A stretch of DNA of 7,605 nt from Methylotetracoccus sp. (GTDB taxonomy: Bacteria; Pseudomonadota; Gammaproteobacteria; Methylococcales; Methylococcaceae), in contig JALORT010000086.1 in the NCBI GenBank assembly GCA_025458755.1, forward strand, positions 1 to 7,605, written 5' to 3'. Shown here in pieces: positions 1 through 7,158 of this stretch; the stretch's first letter is position 1; each line of letters begins with the position of its first letter. The notes under the pieces are model-generated. The model worked only from the letters and a program-made list of their open reading frames with translations, was not told where the DNA came from and ran no database searches. The position numbers and the translations under genes were made by a program.

Positions 1-1773
1 GCCGCGTTGGAGCAGGCGCGGGTCAGCCTGTTCGCGATCGACGAGGCCCATTGCGTGTCGCAGTGGGGGCATGACTTCCGCACCGATTACTTGAGACTGT
101 CGCTGCTGCATGAACGCTTTCGGCAGATTCCCCGGATTGCGCTGACCGCGACCGCTGACGAGCGCACCCGGCAGGAAATCATCGTGCGGCTGGGGCTGGA
201 ACAGGCGGAGGTGTTCTGCGGCGGCTTCGATCGGCCGAACATCCGCTATGCGATTGCCGCCAAGCGCAACGCACGCGAACAGTTGCTGCAGTTCCTGCTG
301 GCAGAGCATCCCGGCGAGGCCGGAATCGTCTATTGCCTATCACGCAGGAAGGTCGAGGAAACCGCGGACTACCTGAACCGCCAGGGTCTCGCGGCACTGC
401 CTTACCATGCCGGTCTTTCCCACGATGAACGGCAGCGGAACCAGCGGCGCTTCGTGGTGGAGGAGGCGGTGATTGTGGTGGCCACCATCGCTTTTGGTAT
501 GGGCATCGACAAGCCTAACGTCCGCTTCGTCGCCCATCTGGACCTGCCGAAGAGCCTCGAGGCTTATTATCAGGAAACCGGGCGTGCCGGGCGCGATGGG
601 CTGCCGGCGGATGCCTGGATGGTGTACGGACTGCAGGATGTCATTACTCTCAGGCGCATGGTGGAGGAGTCCGAAGCCGATGAGCTGCACAAGCGGGTCG
701 AGCGGCACAAGCTGGACGCCATGCTCGGTTTTTGCGAGGCGACTTCCTGTCGACGGCAGACCCTGTTGCGCTACTTCGGCGAGGAGTTGGCGGAACCCTG
801 CGGCAACTGCGACAACTGCCTCTCCCCGCCGGCCAGTTGGGACGGCACTGAGGCGGCCAGGAAGGCACTTTCCTGCGTCTACCGCACGAAGCAGCGGTTC
901 GGTGCTCATTATCTGATCGATGTGTTGCTGGGCAAGAACACTGAGCGCATGGAGCGCTTCGGCCACCACCAGCTCAGCACCCACGGGATCGGCAAGGAGT
1001 TGGACGAGAAGCGGTGGCTGTCGGTGTTTCGCCAGCTGATCACGCTGGGTTATCTGACGGTCGATTACGAAACACACGGCGCGTTGAAGCTCAGCGAAAC
1101 CTGTCGCCCGGTGCTGAAAGGCGAAGCGGCGTTGAGCTTTCGGCGGGATGAGGACCATAAGCTTTCCCGCCGCCGGACAGGGTCGATGCCCGGAAGCCCG
1201 GCCGGCCCGGACGATGCCCGGCTTTGGGAAGCGCTTCGGGCGCTGCGGAAGCGGCTGGCCGAAGAGCAGGGAGTCCCCCCTTATGTCATCTTCCATGATG
1301 CGGTGCTGATGGAGATGGTGCAGCAGCGGCCCCGGAGCCTCCAGGAATTCGGCCGACTGTCCGGTATCGGCGAGCGCAAGCTGGAGCGGTACGGAGCGGT
1401 CTTTCTAGCGGAAATTCAGAACCACGGCGCTCCACCGGCTCCGAAGCCGGCACTCACCGGGACGGTCCAAGAAAGCCTCGACTTGTTTCGTCGCGGCATG
1501 CCCGTCGTGCAAATCGCCGAGCAGCGGGAGCTGAAAACTTCGACCGTTTACGAGCACCTCGCCGTCGCGATCGCGTTGGGTCTGGTGGAGGCCGCAGCCG
1601 TCGTGGACCTCGGCCCCGAGGAGTCCGACGACATTCGGAACGTCTGGCTGGCCCTGCCTGACGAGGAACGGCGCGGCCTGAAGCCGCTTTACGAAGCGTT
1701 CGAGGGCCGCTACGAGTACGGTCTGCTGCGGTGCCTCCGGGCGGGATGGGAACGCGGTGCTGGCGGCGTGTGA
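1..1773 (+). CDS. recQ: ATP-dependent DNA helicase RecQ, 3' part (N-terminus outside the window)
   Basis: RecQ is a superfamily 2, 3'-to-5' DNA helicase acting in recombination and replication-fork repair. The reading frame is open from base 1, so the true start lies to the left; by comparison with E. coli RecQ roughly 135 residues (Walker A and motif I region) are missing. Counting from codon 3, one sees the DEAH box (12-15), the aromatic-rich loop SQWGHDFR (18-25), motif [10 protein letters not shown] (45-51), motif V ending FGMGIDKPN (163-171) and motif [12 protein letters not shown] (189-198). Four zinc-binding cysteines at 248, 265, 268 and 271 show the E. coli 17-3-3 spacing. An RQC winged-helix region follows (about 283-380), then an HRDC domain (about 404-470). 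After that comes an extra helix-turn-helix-like tail of about 100 residues (about 484-580) that E. coli RecQ lacks. Nothing in the visible part looks broken. It converges on the minus-strand gene cluster and is probably unrelated to it functionally. Confidence 0.96.
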   Translation, partial: AALEQARVSLFAIDEAHCVSQWGHDFRTDYLRLSLLHERFRQIPRIALTATADERTRQEIIVRLGLEQAEVFCGGFDRPNIRYAIAAKRNAREQLLQFLLAEHPGEAGIVYCLSRRKVEETADYLNRQGLAALPYHAGLSHDERQRNQRRFVVEEAVIVVATIAFGMGIDKPNVRFVAHLDLPKSLEAYYQETGRAGRDGLPADAWMVYGLQDVITLRRMVEESEADELHKRVERHKLDAMLGFCEATSCRRQTLLRYFGEELAEPCGNCDNCLSPPASWDGTEAARKALSCVYRTKQRFGAHYLIDVLLGKNTERMERFGHHQLSTHGIGKELDEKRWLSVFRQLITLGYLTVDYETHGALKLSETCRPVLKGEAALSFRRDEDHKLSRRRTGSMPGSPAGPDDARLWEALRALRKRLAEEQGVPPYVIFHDAVLMEMVQQRPRSLQEFGRLSGIGERKLERYGAVFLAEIQNHGAPPAPKPALTGTVQESLDLFRRGMPVVQIAEQRELKTSTVYEHLAVAIALGLVEAAAVVDLGPEESDDIRNVWLALPDEERRGLKPLYEAFEGRYEYGLLRCLRAGWERGAGGV

Positions 1774-1822
1774 AATGCGCGGCGCACTTGCCCGCGGGTG
1801 TGCTCGAAATGGCAGGGTTTGC

Positions 1823-1848
1823 GACCGGACGGCGAACGCACTCCGGTC
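1823..1848. terminator. Stem-loop between convergent genes, possible bidirectional terminator
   Basis: A perfect 7-bp inverted repeat, GACCGGA at 1823-1829 and TCCGGTC at 1842-1848, encloses a 12-base loop. That loop could add a short GC/GC pair at 1832-1833 with 1838-1839. It sits in the 121-bp gap between the recQ stop (1773) and the stop of the minus-strand membrane-protein gene (1895), where a shared terminator is expected. No T-run follows on either strand, so it is not a classical intrinsic terminator; position and symmetry are the only support. Confidence 0.4.
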
Positions 1849-1894
1849 TCCTGCACGAGCGCCGGGTGCGTCACCGGGGTGCCGCAACGGACGC

Positions 1895-4800
1895 TTAGCG
1901 GAAGTACCTCAAACCATACTCGATCAGCGTGATACCGCCGTACCCGCTGATCGGTACTAACACGGCCCGAACCAACGGTTGCTGCGTGAACGGTGCAAAG
2001 ACGCCTGTTCGCATGGTCTTGATTCGGTCGATCAGCACTTCTAGCTGATTGGCCGCTCGTTTTGCATCCTCATCGGCACTTCCCTTGACGTTGATTAGCC
2101 TGTCGCTCAAGCTCCCAATGGCCTTTTGACGAGCCCCCTCGACGGCGCTGCGCAAGAAATAGGCACAAAACACCGCATATCCTAGGTTGATCAGAAAAAT
2201 GATGAGCAGTGCGATCGGCGTCCGCCAATTGTCGAACAAGGTGCTGCGGGCCAGTATCATCAAGAAGAAAATGATGAACGGGTAGTAAATCAGCCGCTGG
2301 ATGGCTTCCGTGTGCTCGGCGATCACTTGAACGTCGATCCATTCATCGAGCCATTCGGGCTTGAGGTTCAAGAGGTCACTGTATTTCCGAGTCGTGCTGT
2401 CCGGCCATCCCTTCGCTTTCATGGTTTGACGCACCCATTGGATGCAGAGCCGCGTCATGTCGATGACGAGAAAGATCAGCACGACAAGCAGCACGACTCC
2501 GGAAATCAACAACACGCAATCGATCAGCTCACTGGCTCGCCCGCGAAACGGTGCGGGGGGTATGCCGCCGAGCAGCTTGGTCAAAATGAAGCCGAACAAC
2601 AGATGCAGTGCCGACAGCAAGGTAACCCGGTAGATGCGCTGAGTCCGCTTTCCTGCCGCGACGTATTCTCGCCATACGGCCCAGTTCGAGCCGGTTTCAT
2701 CGAGATTCTTCCACGGTTGCCGAAGGATATTTGCATAACGCGCCGATGCGGATTGTGAGGCCGGGACGCTTTCCGGCTCATGCTTCACGTCCGTCCGTTG
2801 GCCATGGAAATAGTGTTCGGTAATCAGCCGCTGACTCTGGTGGACACTCGCAGCGGCCTTGAAGAGGAAATAGCCCGAAACCAGCACGGCGAACAGTCTG
2901 ATCAGATCCGTCGGCCAGGTACTGATTCCCTCGGTCCAATAGAATGGTTCCACTTCACCCTCGGCGAGATCGCCTCGTATGGCCACGGTGGCCGCGATCA
3001 ATGCAATACCTGCGAGTAGGGTAACGCCTAACGACCTCCATGGATGACGCTTGGGTTGTTGAAGCAGCAACTGGATGAGGGTGCAGCACTCCGCCCGCAC
3101 TTTTCCGACCAACAGAAAACACATCAGCGCCAGCACGCCGAGCGCCGACGAACCAACGACGACTTCCTTGCTGCGCTCGCTGATCCAGTCGGAAGGTTCG
3201 GGGTAGATCCCGCCGATACGGCGGGAACGGCCCTGCGTGGTCCCCTCTTTGCCATCGCCTTCGCGCGGGAAGAGACCGGCGATCGTGTCGGAACCGAGGC
3301 ACAGGGTGCTGACGGCGCTCGGCGCGCCCGGATCCGCCTCGGACCCGCGGCGCGGACTCAAGTCGACCGCCTGCGTTCGCCCAACCTCAAAGATTCTTGG
3401 CTGCCACAGCGAAGCGAGAACATCTCGGAGCTGTTCCAGGGAACGACCGCGGTGCGCGCTCCCATCGAGCATGCCGGCAAAGGGCGGACACAGTCTATCG
3501 ATATCCGGTTCGATGGTGCCTTGCAAGGCCAGGCGGGCCGCCAGAAAGGTCGCCGTTTGGTAGCTGTCACGAAACGGCGGGAAACTCCAAGGTGCCTGCA
3601 GAGAGTGGCTGGGCTCGAGACCAAAATGGGAAGCAACGATCAGGTTCCGGGTCCATGCATACTCCTCGGTGTGCAGATATCTGGCATCGAGATCCGTGGT
3701 AAAAAACAGGGCCTCCGGAAAATGAGGACGGAGTGCCTGCAGCACCAGCAGTTTGTCATAGACATCGCTGCCAAGAATTCCGATCGCGCGGATTCCTTTC
3801 CCCCCGTCCCGCTGCAGGTGCTGATGAGTTTTCATCAAGCTGGAACCCAGCCGCCGGAGATAATCGTAGGCGCTGTCCCCGTCCGCATGCTCCATCTTCT
3901 GCGGTTGCGCGCCATTGCTCTTACCGTTGCTGTTTTTCTTGTCCTCCGATTTGTCGGAGTGAGGCGCTCCGGGCAGCGTGCCGTCGATACCGGCGAGGTA
4001 ACTGAACAGATGTACCCATTCGTCAGAGTCGCACTTGTCCTTGGGCAGCGCAAGCGAGGCTCTCGCGTGGCAGCGTTCGTGCTGGGCATCGATCAACGCG
4101 CGAGGCAAGCTGCGGCCGTACTCGGTATCCCACTCGGAAATAAGGGCGATATGATCATAAAGCGCCTCGCCGGAACGGCATCCTCGGGGATACCTGCAAG
4201 CCTGATTGAGCCCCCGAAGTTCCAACTCTCCGAGAATGCTTTTCATAAGTGCCTTGTCCGTGCTGGTCACGCGGATCAACTGGGGTCCCCCGGGGGCGTT
4301 CAGCAGATCGGCTTCCGGTGCTGCCCCTGGTATTTCGGCGGTGGCCGTGGCGGAGAAAAATTCGACACCGGCCAGTGTGCTCAGTCTCTCCCAGGGGCTT
4401 TGTCCTGATTGCATTTCCCGGGTTGACGGCACGGCCGTCTCCGATACCCATTGCGGCGGAACTGAGCGCTTCGCGAATCGGGTCAGATCGGCAGCGCCTG
4501 ACTTTGCATTGACTGCTACCCGCCGAAACTCTCCTGCTTCCCCATAGATCGCCGCCAAGGTGCTGGAACTCGCGGGTCCAATAATCTTCACGCCCGCGGG
4601 CGGCCGTTTGCAATCCACCTCAAACTTCCTTTTCACCTCACCTACTGCGAACGCCAGCCTTTCGAGCGGTCGTTCGCGATAGACGTATTCGTCTAACCAA
4701 AGCAGCAGTACGGAGCGCGCACTCGACTTCCCACTTTCATTCCATCGGTCCGTGTTCTGAAACCATTCGAAAGGAATATAGGAAGGTTCCGGTCGTTCGG

Positions 4801-5329
4801 CAGCTTCTTGATTCGCTGCGTTGCGTAGGCCGGGTGTGCCGGCATCAGCGGCTTCCACCCGAGGCAGTTGGAAGTAACCGATGTGCTCTTGGTCTTTCGG
4901 CGACAGACCGGCGGCTAGCAAGCCGGAGACCATCGCATACCGCATTCGGCGGCGCTTCTCCCGTCTTTCCTCGTAGTCGCCACCGAATACCATCACACCC
5001 AAGATGTCGGTGGGCACCGTGCTCGGCGCTGAACCGTGGTCTTCGGACGGATTGCAGAAGCTATTTCCGCCGTCAGGTGTCGTCGGCGAGTCCGACTTCT
5101 GATCCTTCGTTGAGGGCTCATGCCGAGCTACAGCCCCGAAAGGGTCTTCCCATAGCCGTGCCTCAGCGACTTGAGGATTCTTGAAGAGCCGGAGCAAGGG
5201 CGCCGCTTCGGTCGGCCGAGAACTATGCAGCGGAAGCTGTTGCACCAACACCGCGCCGGCGAAAAGCAGAAGAACCGTGATCAAGCCTGACCAGGACAGG
5301 CCAGAGCCCTGTTCGTTTCCCTCGTCCAT
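1895..5329 (-). CDS. Large membrane protein with periplasmic-binding-protein-like domain and C-terminal multi-pass region
   Basis: This is a 1144-residue protein that I cannot name. There is one hydrophobic segment near the N-terminus (about 12-31). A long soluble region (about 32-721) resembles type 1 periplasmic binding proteins of the Leu/Ile/Val ABC-transporter or receptor fold: VKIIGPASSSTLAAIYGEA (247-265), IRVTSTDKALMKSILGELE (352-370), HIALISEWDTEYGRSLPRA (393-411) and AIGILGSDVYDKLLVLQAL (515-533). This region holds eight cysteines (92, 240, 378, 384, 420, 433, 614, 677), an even number compatible with disulfides outside the cytoplasm. A charged low-complexity insert lies at about 458-475. 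Hydrophobic segments follow near 722-742, 766-784, 807-824, 902-920, 935-957, 1012-1030 and 1037-1059, with a weaker one at 1119-1140. No kinase, HAMP or other known output domain is visible. The start codon has only a G-rich GGGGGTG upstream (weak Shine-Dalgarno). It is the last gene of the minus-strand run, 66 bp after the nuclease. The reading as an extracytoplasmic ligand sensor is inference. Confidence 0.85.
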   Translation of the reverse strand: MDEGNEQGSGLSWSGLITVLLLFAGAVLVQQLPLHSSRPTEAAPLLRLFKNPQVAEARLWEDPFGAVARHEPSTKDQKSDSPTTPDGGNSFCNPSEDHGSAPSTVPTDILGVMVFGGDYEERREKRRRMRYAMVSGLLAAGLSPKDQEHIGYFQLPRVEAADAGTPGLRNAANQEAAERPEPSYIPFEWFQNTDRWNESGKSSARSVLLLWLDEYVYRERPLERLAFAVGEVKRKFEVDCKRPPAGVKIIGPASSSTLAAIYGEAGEFRRVAVNAKSGAADLTRFAKRSVPPQWVSETAVPSTREMQSGQSPWERLSTLAGVEFFSATATAEIPGAAPEADLLNAPGGPQLIRVTSTDKALMKSILGELELRGLNQACRYPRGCRSGEALYDHIALISEWDTEYGRSLPRALIDAQHERCHARASLALPKDKCDSDEWVHLFSYLAGIDGTLPGAPHSDKSEDKKNSNGKSNGAQPQKMEHADGDSAYDYLRRLGSSLMKTHQHLQRDGGKGIRAIGILGSDVYDKLLVLQALRPHFPEALFFTTDLDARYLHTEEYAWTRNLIVASHFGLEPSHSLQAPWSFPPFRDSYQTATFLAARLALQGTIEPDIDRLCPPFAGMLDGSAHRGRSLEQLRDVLASLWQPRIFEVGRTQAVDLSPRRGSEADPGAPSAVSTLCLGSDTIAGLFPREGDGKEGTTQGRSRRIGGIYPEPSDWISERSKEVVVGSSALGVLALMCFLLVGKVRAECCTLIQLLLQQPKRHPWRSLGVTLLAGIALIAATVAIRGDLAEGEVEPFYWTEGISTWPTDLIRLFAVLVSGYFLFKAAASVHQSQRLITEHYFHGQRTDVKHEPESVPASQSASARYANILRQPWKNLDETGSNWAVWREYVAAGKRTQRIYRVTLLSALHLLFGFILTKLLGGIPPAPFRGRASELIDCVLLISGVVLLVVLIFLVIDMTRLCIQWVRQTMKAKGWPDSTTRKYSDLLNLKPEWLDEWIDVQVIAEHTEAIQRLIYYPFIIFFLMILARSTLFDNWRTPIALLIIFLINLGYAVFCAYFLRSAVEGARQKAIGSLSDRLINVKGSADEDAKRAANQLEVLIDRIKTMRTGVFAPFTQQPLVRAVLVPISGYGGITLIEYGLRYFR

Positions 5330-5395
5330 ATCACCCCCGTTTCAGTGATCCAGAGTCGAGATAGGCACCCGCATTCCGGCTCTTGAGCGACCTAG

Positions 5396-6190
5396 CTAAC
5401 TCGGTGGAAAGTCCTTCAGTTGATCAGTTGCTGAAATCACGACTTGTGGTTTTCCCTGAACACTGGGTGGATAGAGGCTGGCGTGACCGGTCACGTAAAC
5501 ATAGTTTCGCCGCTGCCCGCCGTAGCGGGTCTCGATCAGTCGTAACGCGGCTTGAGACGCGGCCGAGTCACGATTCGGAATCCGCAGATTGAATTTGTGG
5601 AAGGTAGAACCGGCTTGAATGCCAAGTGTTCGATAGTCTTGCACCACGCCGTCGCGAAAGTGCCAGCAGGGAACTAAAGCCGTGTAATCCCGTTTCTCAC
5701 CGCCGGCATTGGTGGCCGGATTCCAGATTGCCACTCCTGCAGACTGGGCCTTCGATTCTGCTTCCATGAACTGGAGATGATAGAGCCTGGAACGCCCATA
5801 TTTGACGAAGTAAGGGCTCCATCCTTCCTCCACGATTCTCAGGTTCGAGCTTTCCTGCGTTCCGGCCTTATAGACGTAGCAGAGTAGCCGTCCATAGTTA
5901 TCGCGATGTTTGCGACGGCAGACCTGTTCCGGATCATTGGTATCAAATTCGATATCCATTCGAATATTGCCAGAAGGTATACCTTCCTCGGTTGTGCCAA
6001 AATAAGCCTCAACCCATTTCGATGCGAGGCTGCCGGCATTTGTGACGGGTTTGTCCCTTCCGTGTTGGCTCTCTTCGGTATCCAGACAGGCAAAGCGGAT
6101 GGATCCTTCTTTGTCGTTAAGGAGAATCTTGATGGTGTCACCATCAACAGCTTTGGTCAGTTTGATGTTTTTGATGATTGTGCCTTTCAT
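5396..6190 (-). CDS. Staphylococcal-nuclease (thermonuclease)-fold protein with extra C-terminal domain
   Basis: This 264-residue protein has an SNase-type OB-fold nuclease domain at about 1-157. Members of the family hydrolyse DNA or RNA with Ca2+. The residues that matter in staphylococcal nuclease can all be matched: D18 in VDGDT (for D21), R32 in IRFACLDTEE (R35), D37 and T38 (D40, T41), E40 (E43) and R101 in NYGR (R87). The domain ends in the usual AQSAGVAIWN (148-157). No signal peptide or membrane segment is visible, whereas many SNase homologues are secreted, so it probably acts in the cytoplasm unless exported otherwise. About 100 residues follow (166-261). The stretch from YVYVTGHASL to KPQVVISATDQLKDF looks like a second OB-type or nucleic-acid-binding fold, but that is only a resemblance. 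The start is supported by GGGAGG 5 bases upstream of the ATG. It lies 119 bp after the transglutaminase-like gene and 66 bp before the membrane-protein gene. Its 5' half is AT-richer than the rest of the window. Confidence 0.9.
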   Translation of the reverse strand: MKGTIIKNIKLTKAVDGDTIKILLNDKEGSIRFACLDTEESQHGRDKPVTNAGSLASKWVEAYFGTTEEGIPSGNIRMDIEFDTNDPEQVCRRKHRDNYGRLLCYVYKAGTQESSNLRIVEEGWSPYFVKYGRSRLYHLQFMEAESKAQSAGVAIWNPATNAGGEKRDYTALVPCWHFRDGVVQDYRTLGIQAGSTFHKFNLRIPNRDSAASQAALRLIETRYGGQRRNYVYVTGHASLYPPSVQGKPQVVISATDQLKDFPPS

Positions 6191-6195
6191 TTAGG

Positions 6196-6201
6196 CCTCC
6201 C
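6196..6201 (-). promoter_or_regulatory. Shine-Dalgarno site of the SNase-fold gene
   Basis: On the minus strand GGGAGG is followed by 5 bases (CCTAA) and then the ATG at 6190. This fixes the start of the nuclease gene without ambiguity. I saw no convincing -35/-10 promoter pair in the 119-bp gap upstream, which fits read-through from the preceding gene, though a weak promoter cannot be excluded. Confidence 0.7.
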
Positions 6202-6309
6202 TTTACGAATCTGCAACAAGAAGCGAATATTGGGCAAACTTGTGTCGATTGCGGCCTCGCGTCAGCAGTCCTGGAGGGATCGATTCCGTCCCGCATACTT
6301 GACTTGCGA

Positions 6310-7059
6310 TTAATCAGGCAGGTAAGGCACCACATTTAGTGTTGAAAGCGGCACGGGTCTGGCTTCGAAGGGGTGTTGATAGTCCACTTTCTTGAATGGG
6401 CCAACGGATTTTCGTTCCTTAAATCTCGGTAATGGGCCGGAATACACAGCCGTTGGATCCAAGTAGTACCAACGGTCGGCCAAGTAGACACCGACATAAA
6501 CGTGTGATGCCGTTGGTGGCGCCCCGCCCTCGGTATGATGGGCCGATGCGATGCATACGTGCCAGCGCGGCAAGACCCTTCCAAGCAGAATGGCAAACAG
6601 GTGCGCCTTCGAGAAACAAGCCGCCCACACCAGGTCATGATGATCGGCATAGTACTGGGCGAACTCCTCGATCGAAGGCCATCTGTCGGCAGAGGTCAGT
6701 CCGGCATAGGCCGCTCCGTCAACACGCACATTTGCACCGAGCCAGTTCCACAACGTCGCAATCCTGTCCCAGACTTCTTGTTCCGTGTGCGGCCAGTGCG
6801 TGGCGGCGCCCACCGCGGTGATGAGCGACTTAACCTGCTTCGAGCCGCTTTCATAGTTGTGAAAGAAGTCATCCGTTGGGGTTGCGGCAGGCGTTGCTGA
6901 ACGTACCCAGAAATTCCAGAATTTGAGATAAGTGACCGTCCCCTCGTACATCGTCGTCATGCCTTTCATTTCAGGGGCGGACACGGGCCCCTTGGGCAAT
7001 GTCAGATGTGGCACCTGCGGATGGATGTCCCAGTGCCCATATTCAAATTCAGGCTTCAT
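6310..7059 (-). CDS. Transglutaminase-like (papain-fold) protein with intact Cys-His-Asp triad
   Basis: This is a protein of 249 residues, or 254 if the upstream ATG at 7074 is used. Numbered from the upstream ATG, the transglutaminase-like core is seen at about 100-208. C153 lies in VWAACFSKAHLFAILLGR, H191 in ASHVYVGVYL and D206 in DRWYYLDPTA. These give the family pattern of Cys at a helix start, His on a strand, and a Trp-then-Asp-Pro motif. The fold covers protein cross-linkers, peptidases and amidases, so the substrate cannot be read from the sequence. No signal peptide or membrane segment is present. The first 95 residues are aromatic- and proline-rich and match nothing I know. The start at 7059 is preferred because GGAGGA lies 7 bases upstream; the ATG at 7074 has a weaker GAGG 6 bases upstream. 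It is the second gene of the minus-strand run, between the repeat-protein gene and the SNase gene. The triad suggests an active enzyme; its role is unknown. Confidence 0.85.
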   Translation of the reverse strand: MKPEFEYGHWDIHPQVPHLTLPKGPVSAPEMKGMTTMYEGTVTYLKFWNFWVRSATPAATPTDDFFHNYESGSKQVKSLITAVGAATHWPHTEQEVWDRIATLWNWLGANVRVDGAAYAGLTSADRWPSIEEFAQYYADHHDLVWAACFSKAHLFAILLGRVLPRWHVCIASAHHTEGGAPPTASHVYVGVYLADRWYYLDPTAVYSGPLPRFKERKSVGPFKKVDYQHPFEARPVPLSTLNVVPYLPD

Positions 7060-7066
7060 TTCTGAA

Positions 7067-7072
7067 TCCTCC
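7067..7072 (-). promoter_or_regulatory. Shine-Dalgarno site choosing between two starts of the transglutaminase-like gene
   Basis: GGAGGA on the minus strand lies 7 bases before the ATG at 7059 and overlaps the first codons of the alternative ATG at 7074. The latter has its own weaker GAGG at 7081-7084, 6 bases upstream. The stronger site favours 7059; both starts may be used, giving proteins that differ by five residues (MEDSE). Confidence 0.55.
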
Positions 7073-7095
7073 ATTAAGTACCTCGACCACGCCGT

Positions 7096-7115
7096 GCCTC
7101 GGAATGAGGCGCCTC
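7096..7115. other. Short stem-loop overlapping a 10-bp palindrome upstream of the transglutaminase-like gene
   Basis: GCCTC (7096-7100) and GAGGC (7106-7110) form a 5-bp stem with a 5-base loop. GAGGC followed directly by GCCTC (7106-7115) is a perfect 10-bp palindrome, so the middle arm could pair with either neighbour. It lies in the gap between the repeat-protein stop (7159) and the transglutaminase-like start. No T-run follows on the minus strand. It could be an operator-like site, a processing hairpin, or chance. Confidence 0.25.
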
Positions 7116-7158
7116 TTCATCAGATACGGCGCGCCACACCTATCACATCAACGAAGTC

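Noticed and set aside
340..1296. 318-codon open frame antisense to recQ
   Set aside because: It lies wholly inside the strongly supported recQ gene, its translation matches nothing recognisable, and long antisense frames are common opposite GC-rich genes.
1791..1798. Palindrome CCCGCGGG in the convergent gap
   Set aside because: An 8-bp self-complementary word has no loop to form a hairpin and is expected by chance in GC-rich DNA.
1757..1960. 67-codon plus-strand frame across the recQ end and the convergent gap
   Set aside because: It overlaps both the recQ 3' end and the end of the membrane-protein gene, is Arg/Ala-rich and shows no motif or good ribosome binding site.
3044..4408. 454-codon plus-strand open frame inside the large membrane-protein gene
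   Set aside because: Its translation is rich in Arg, Gly and Gln with no recognisable motif, while the opposite strand gives coherent binding-protein-like motifs and membrane segments. It is a shadow frame.
6191..6309. Possible promoter TCGACA in the gap before the SNase gene
   Set aside because: The -35-like hexamer is close to consensus, but no acceptable -10 hexamer is found 15-19 bases downstream.
5906..6313. 135-codon plus-strand open frame opposite the SNase gene
   Set aside because: It overlaps the catalytic part of the SNase domain on the other strand; no homology is recognisable and the gene opposite has a clear ribosome binding site.
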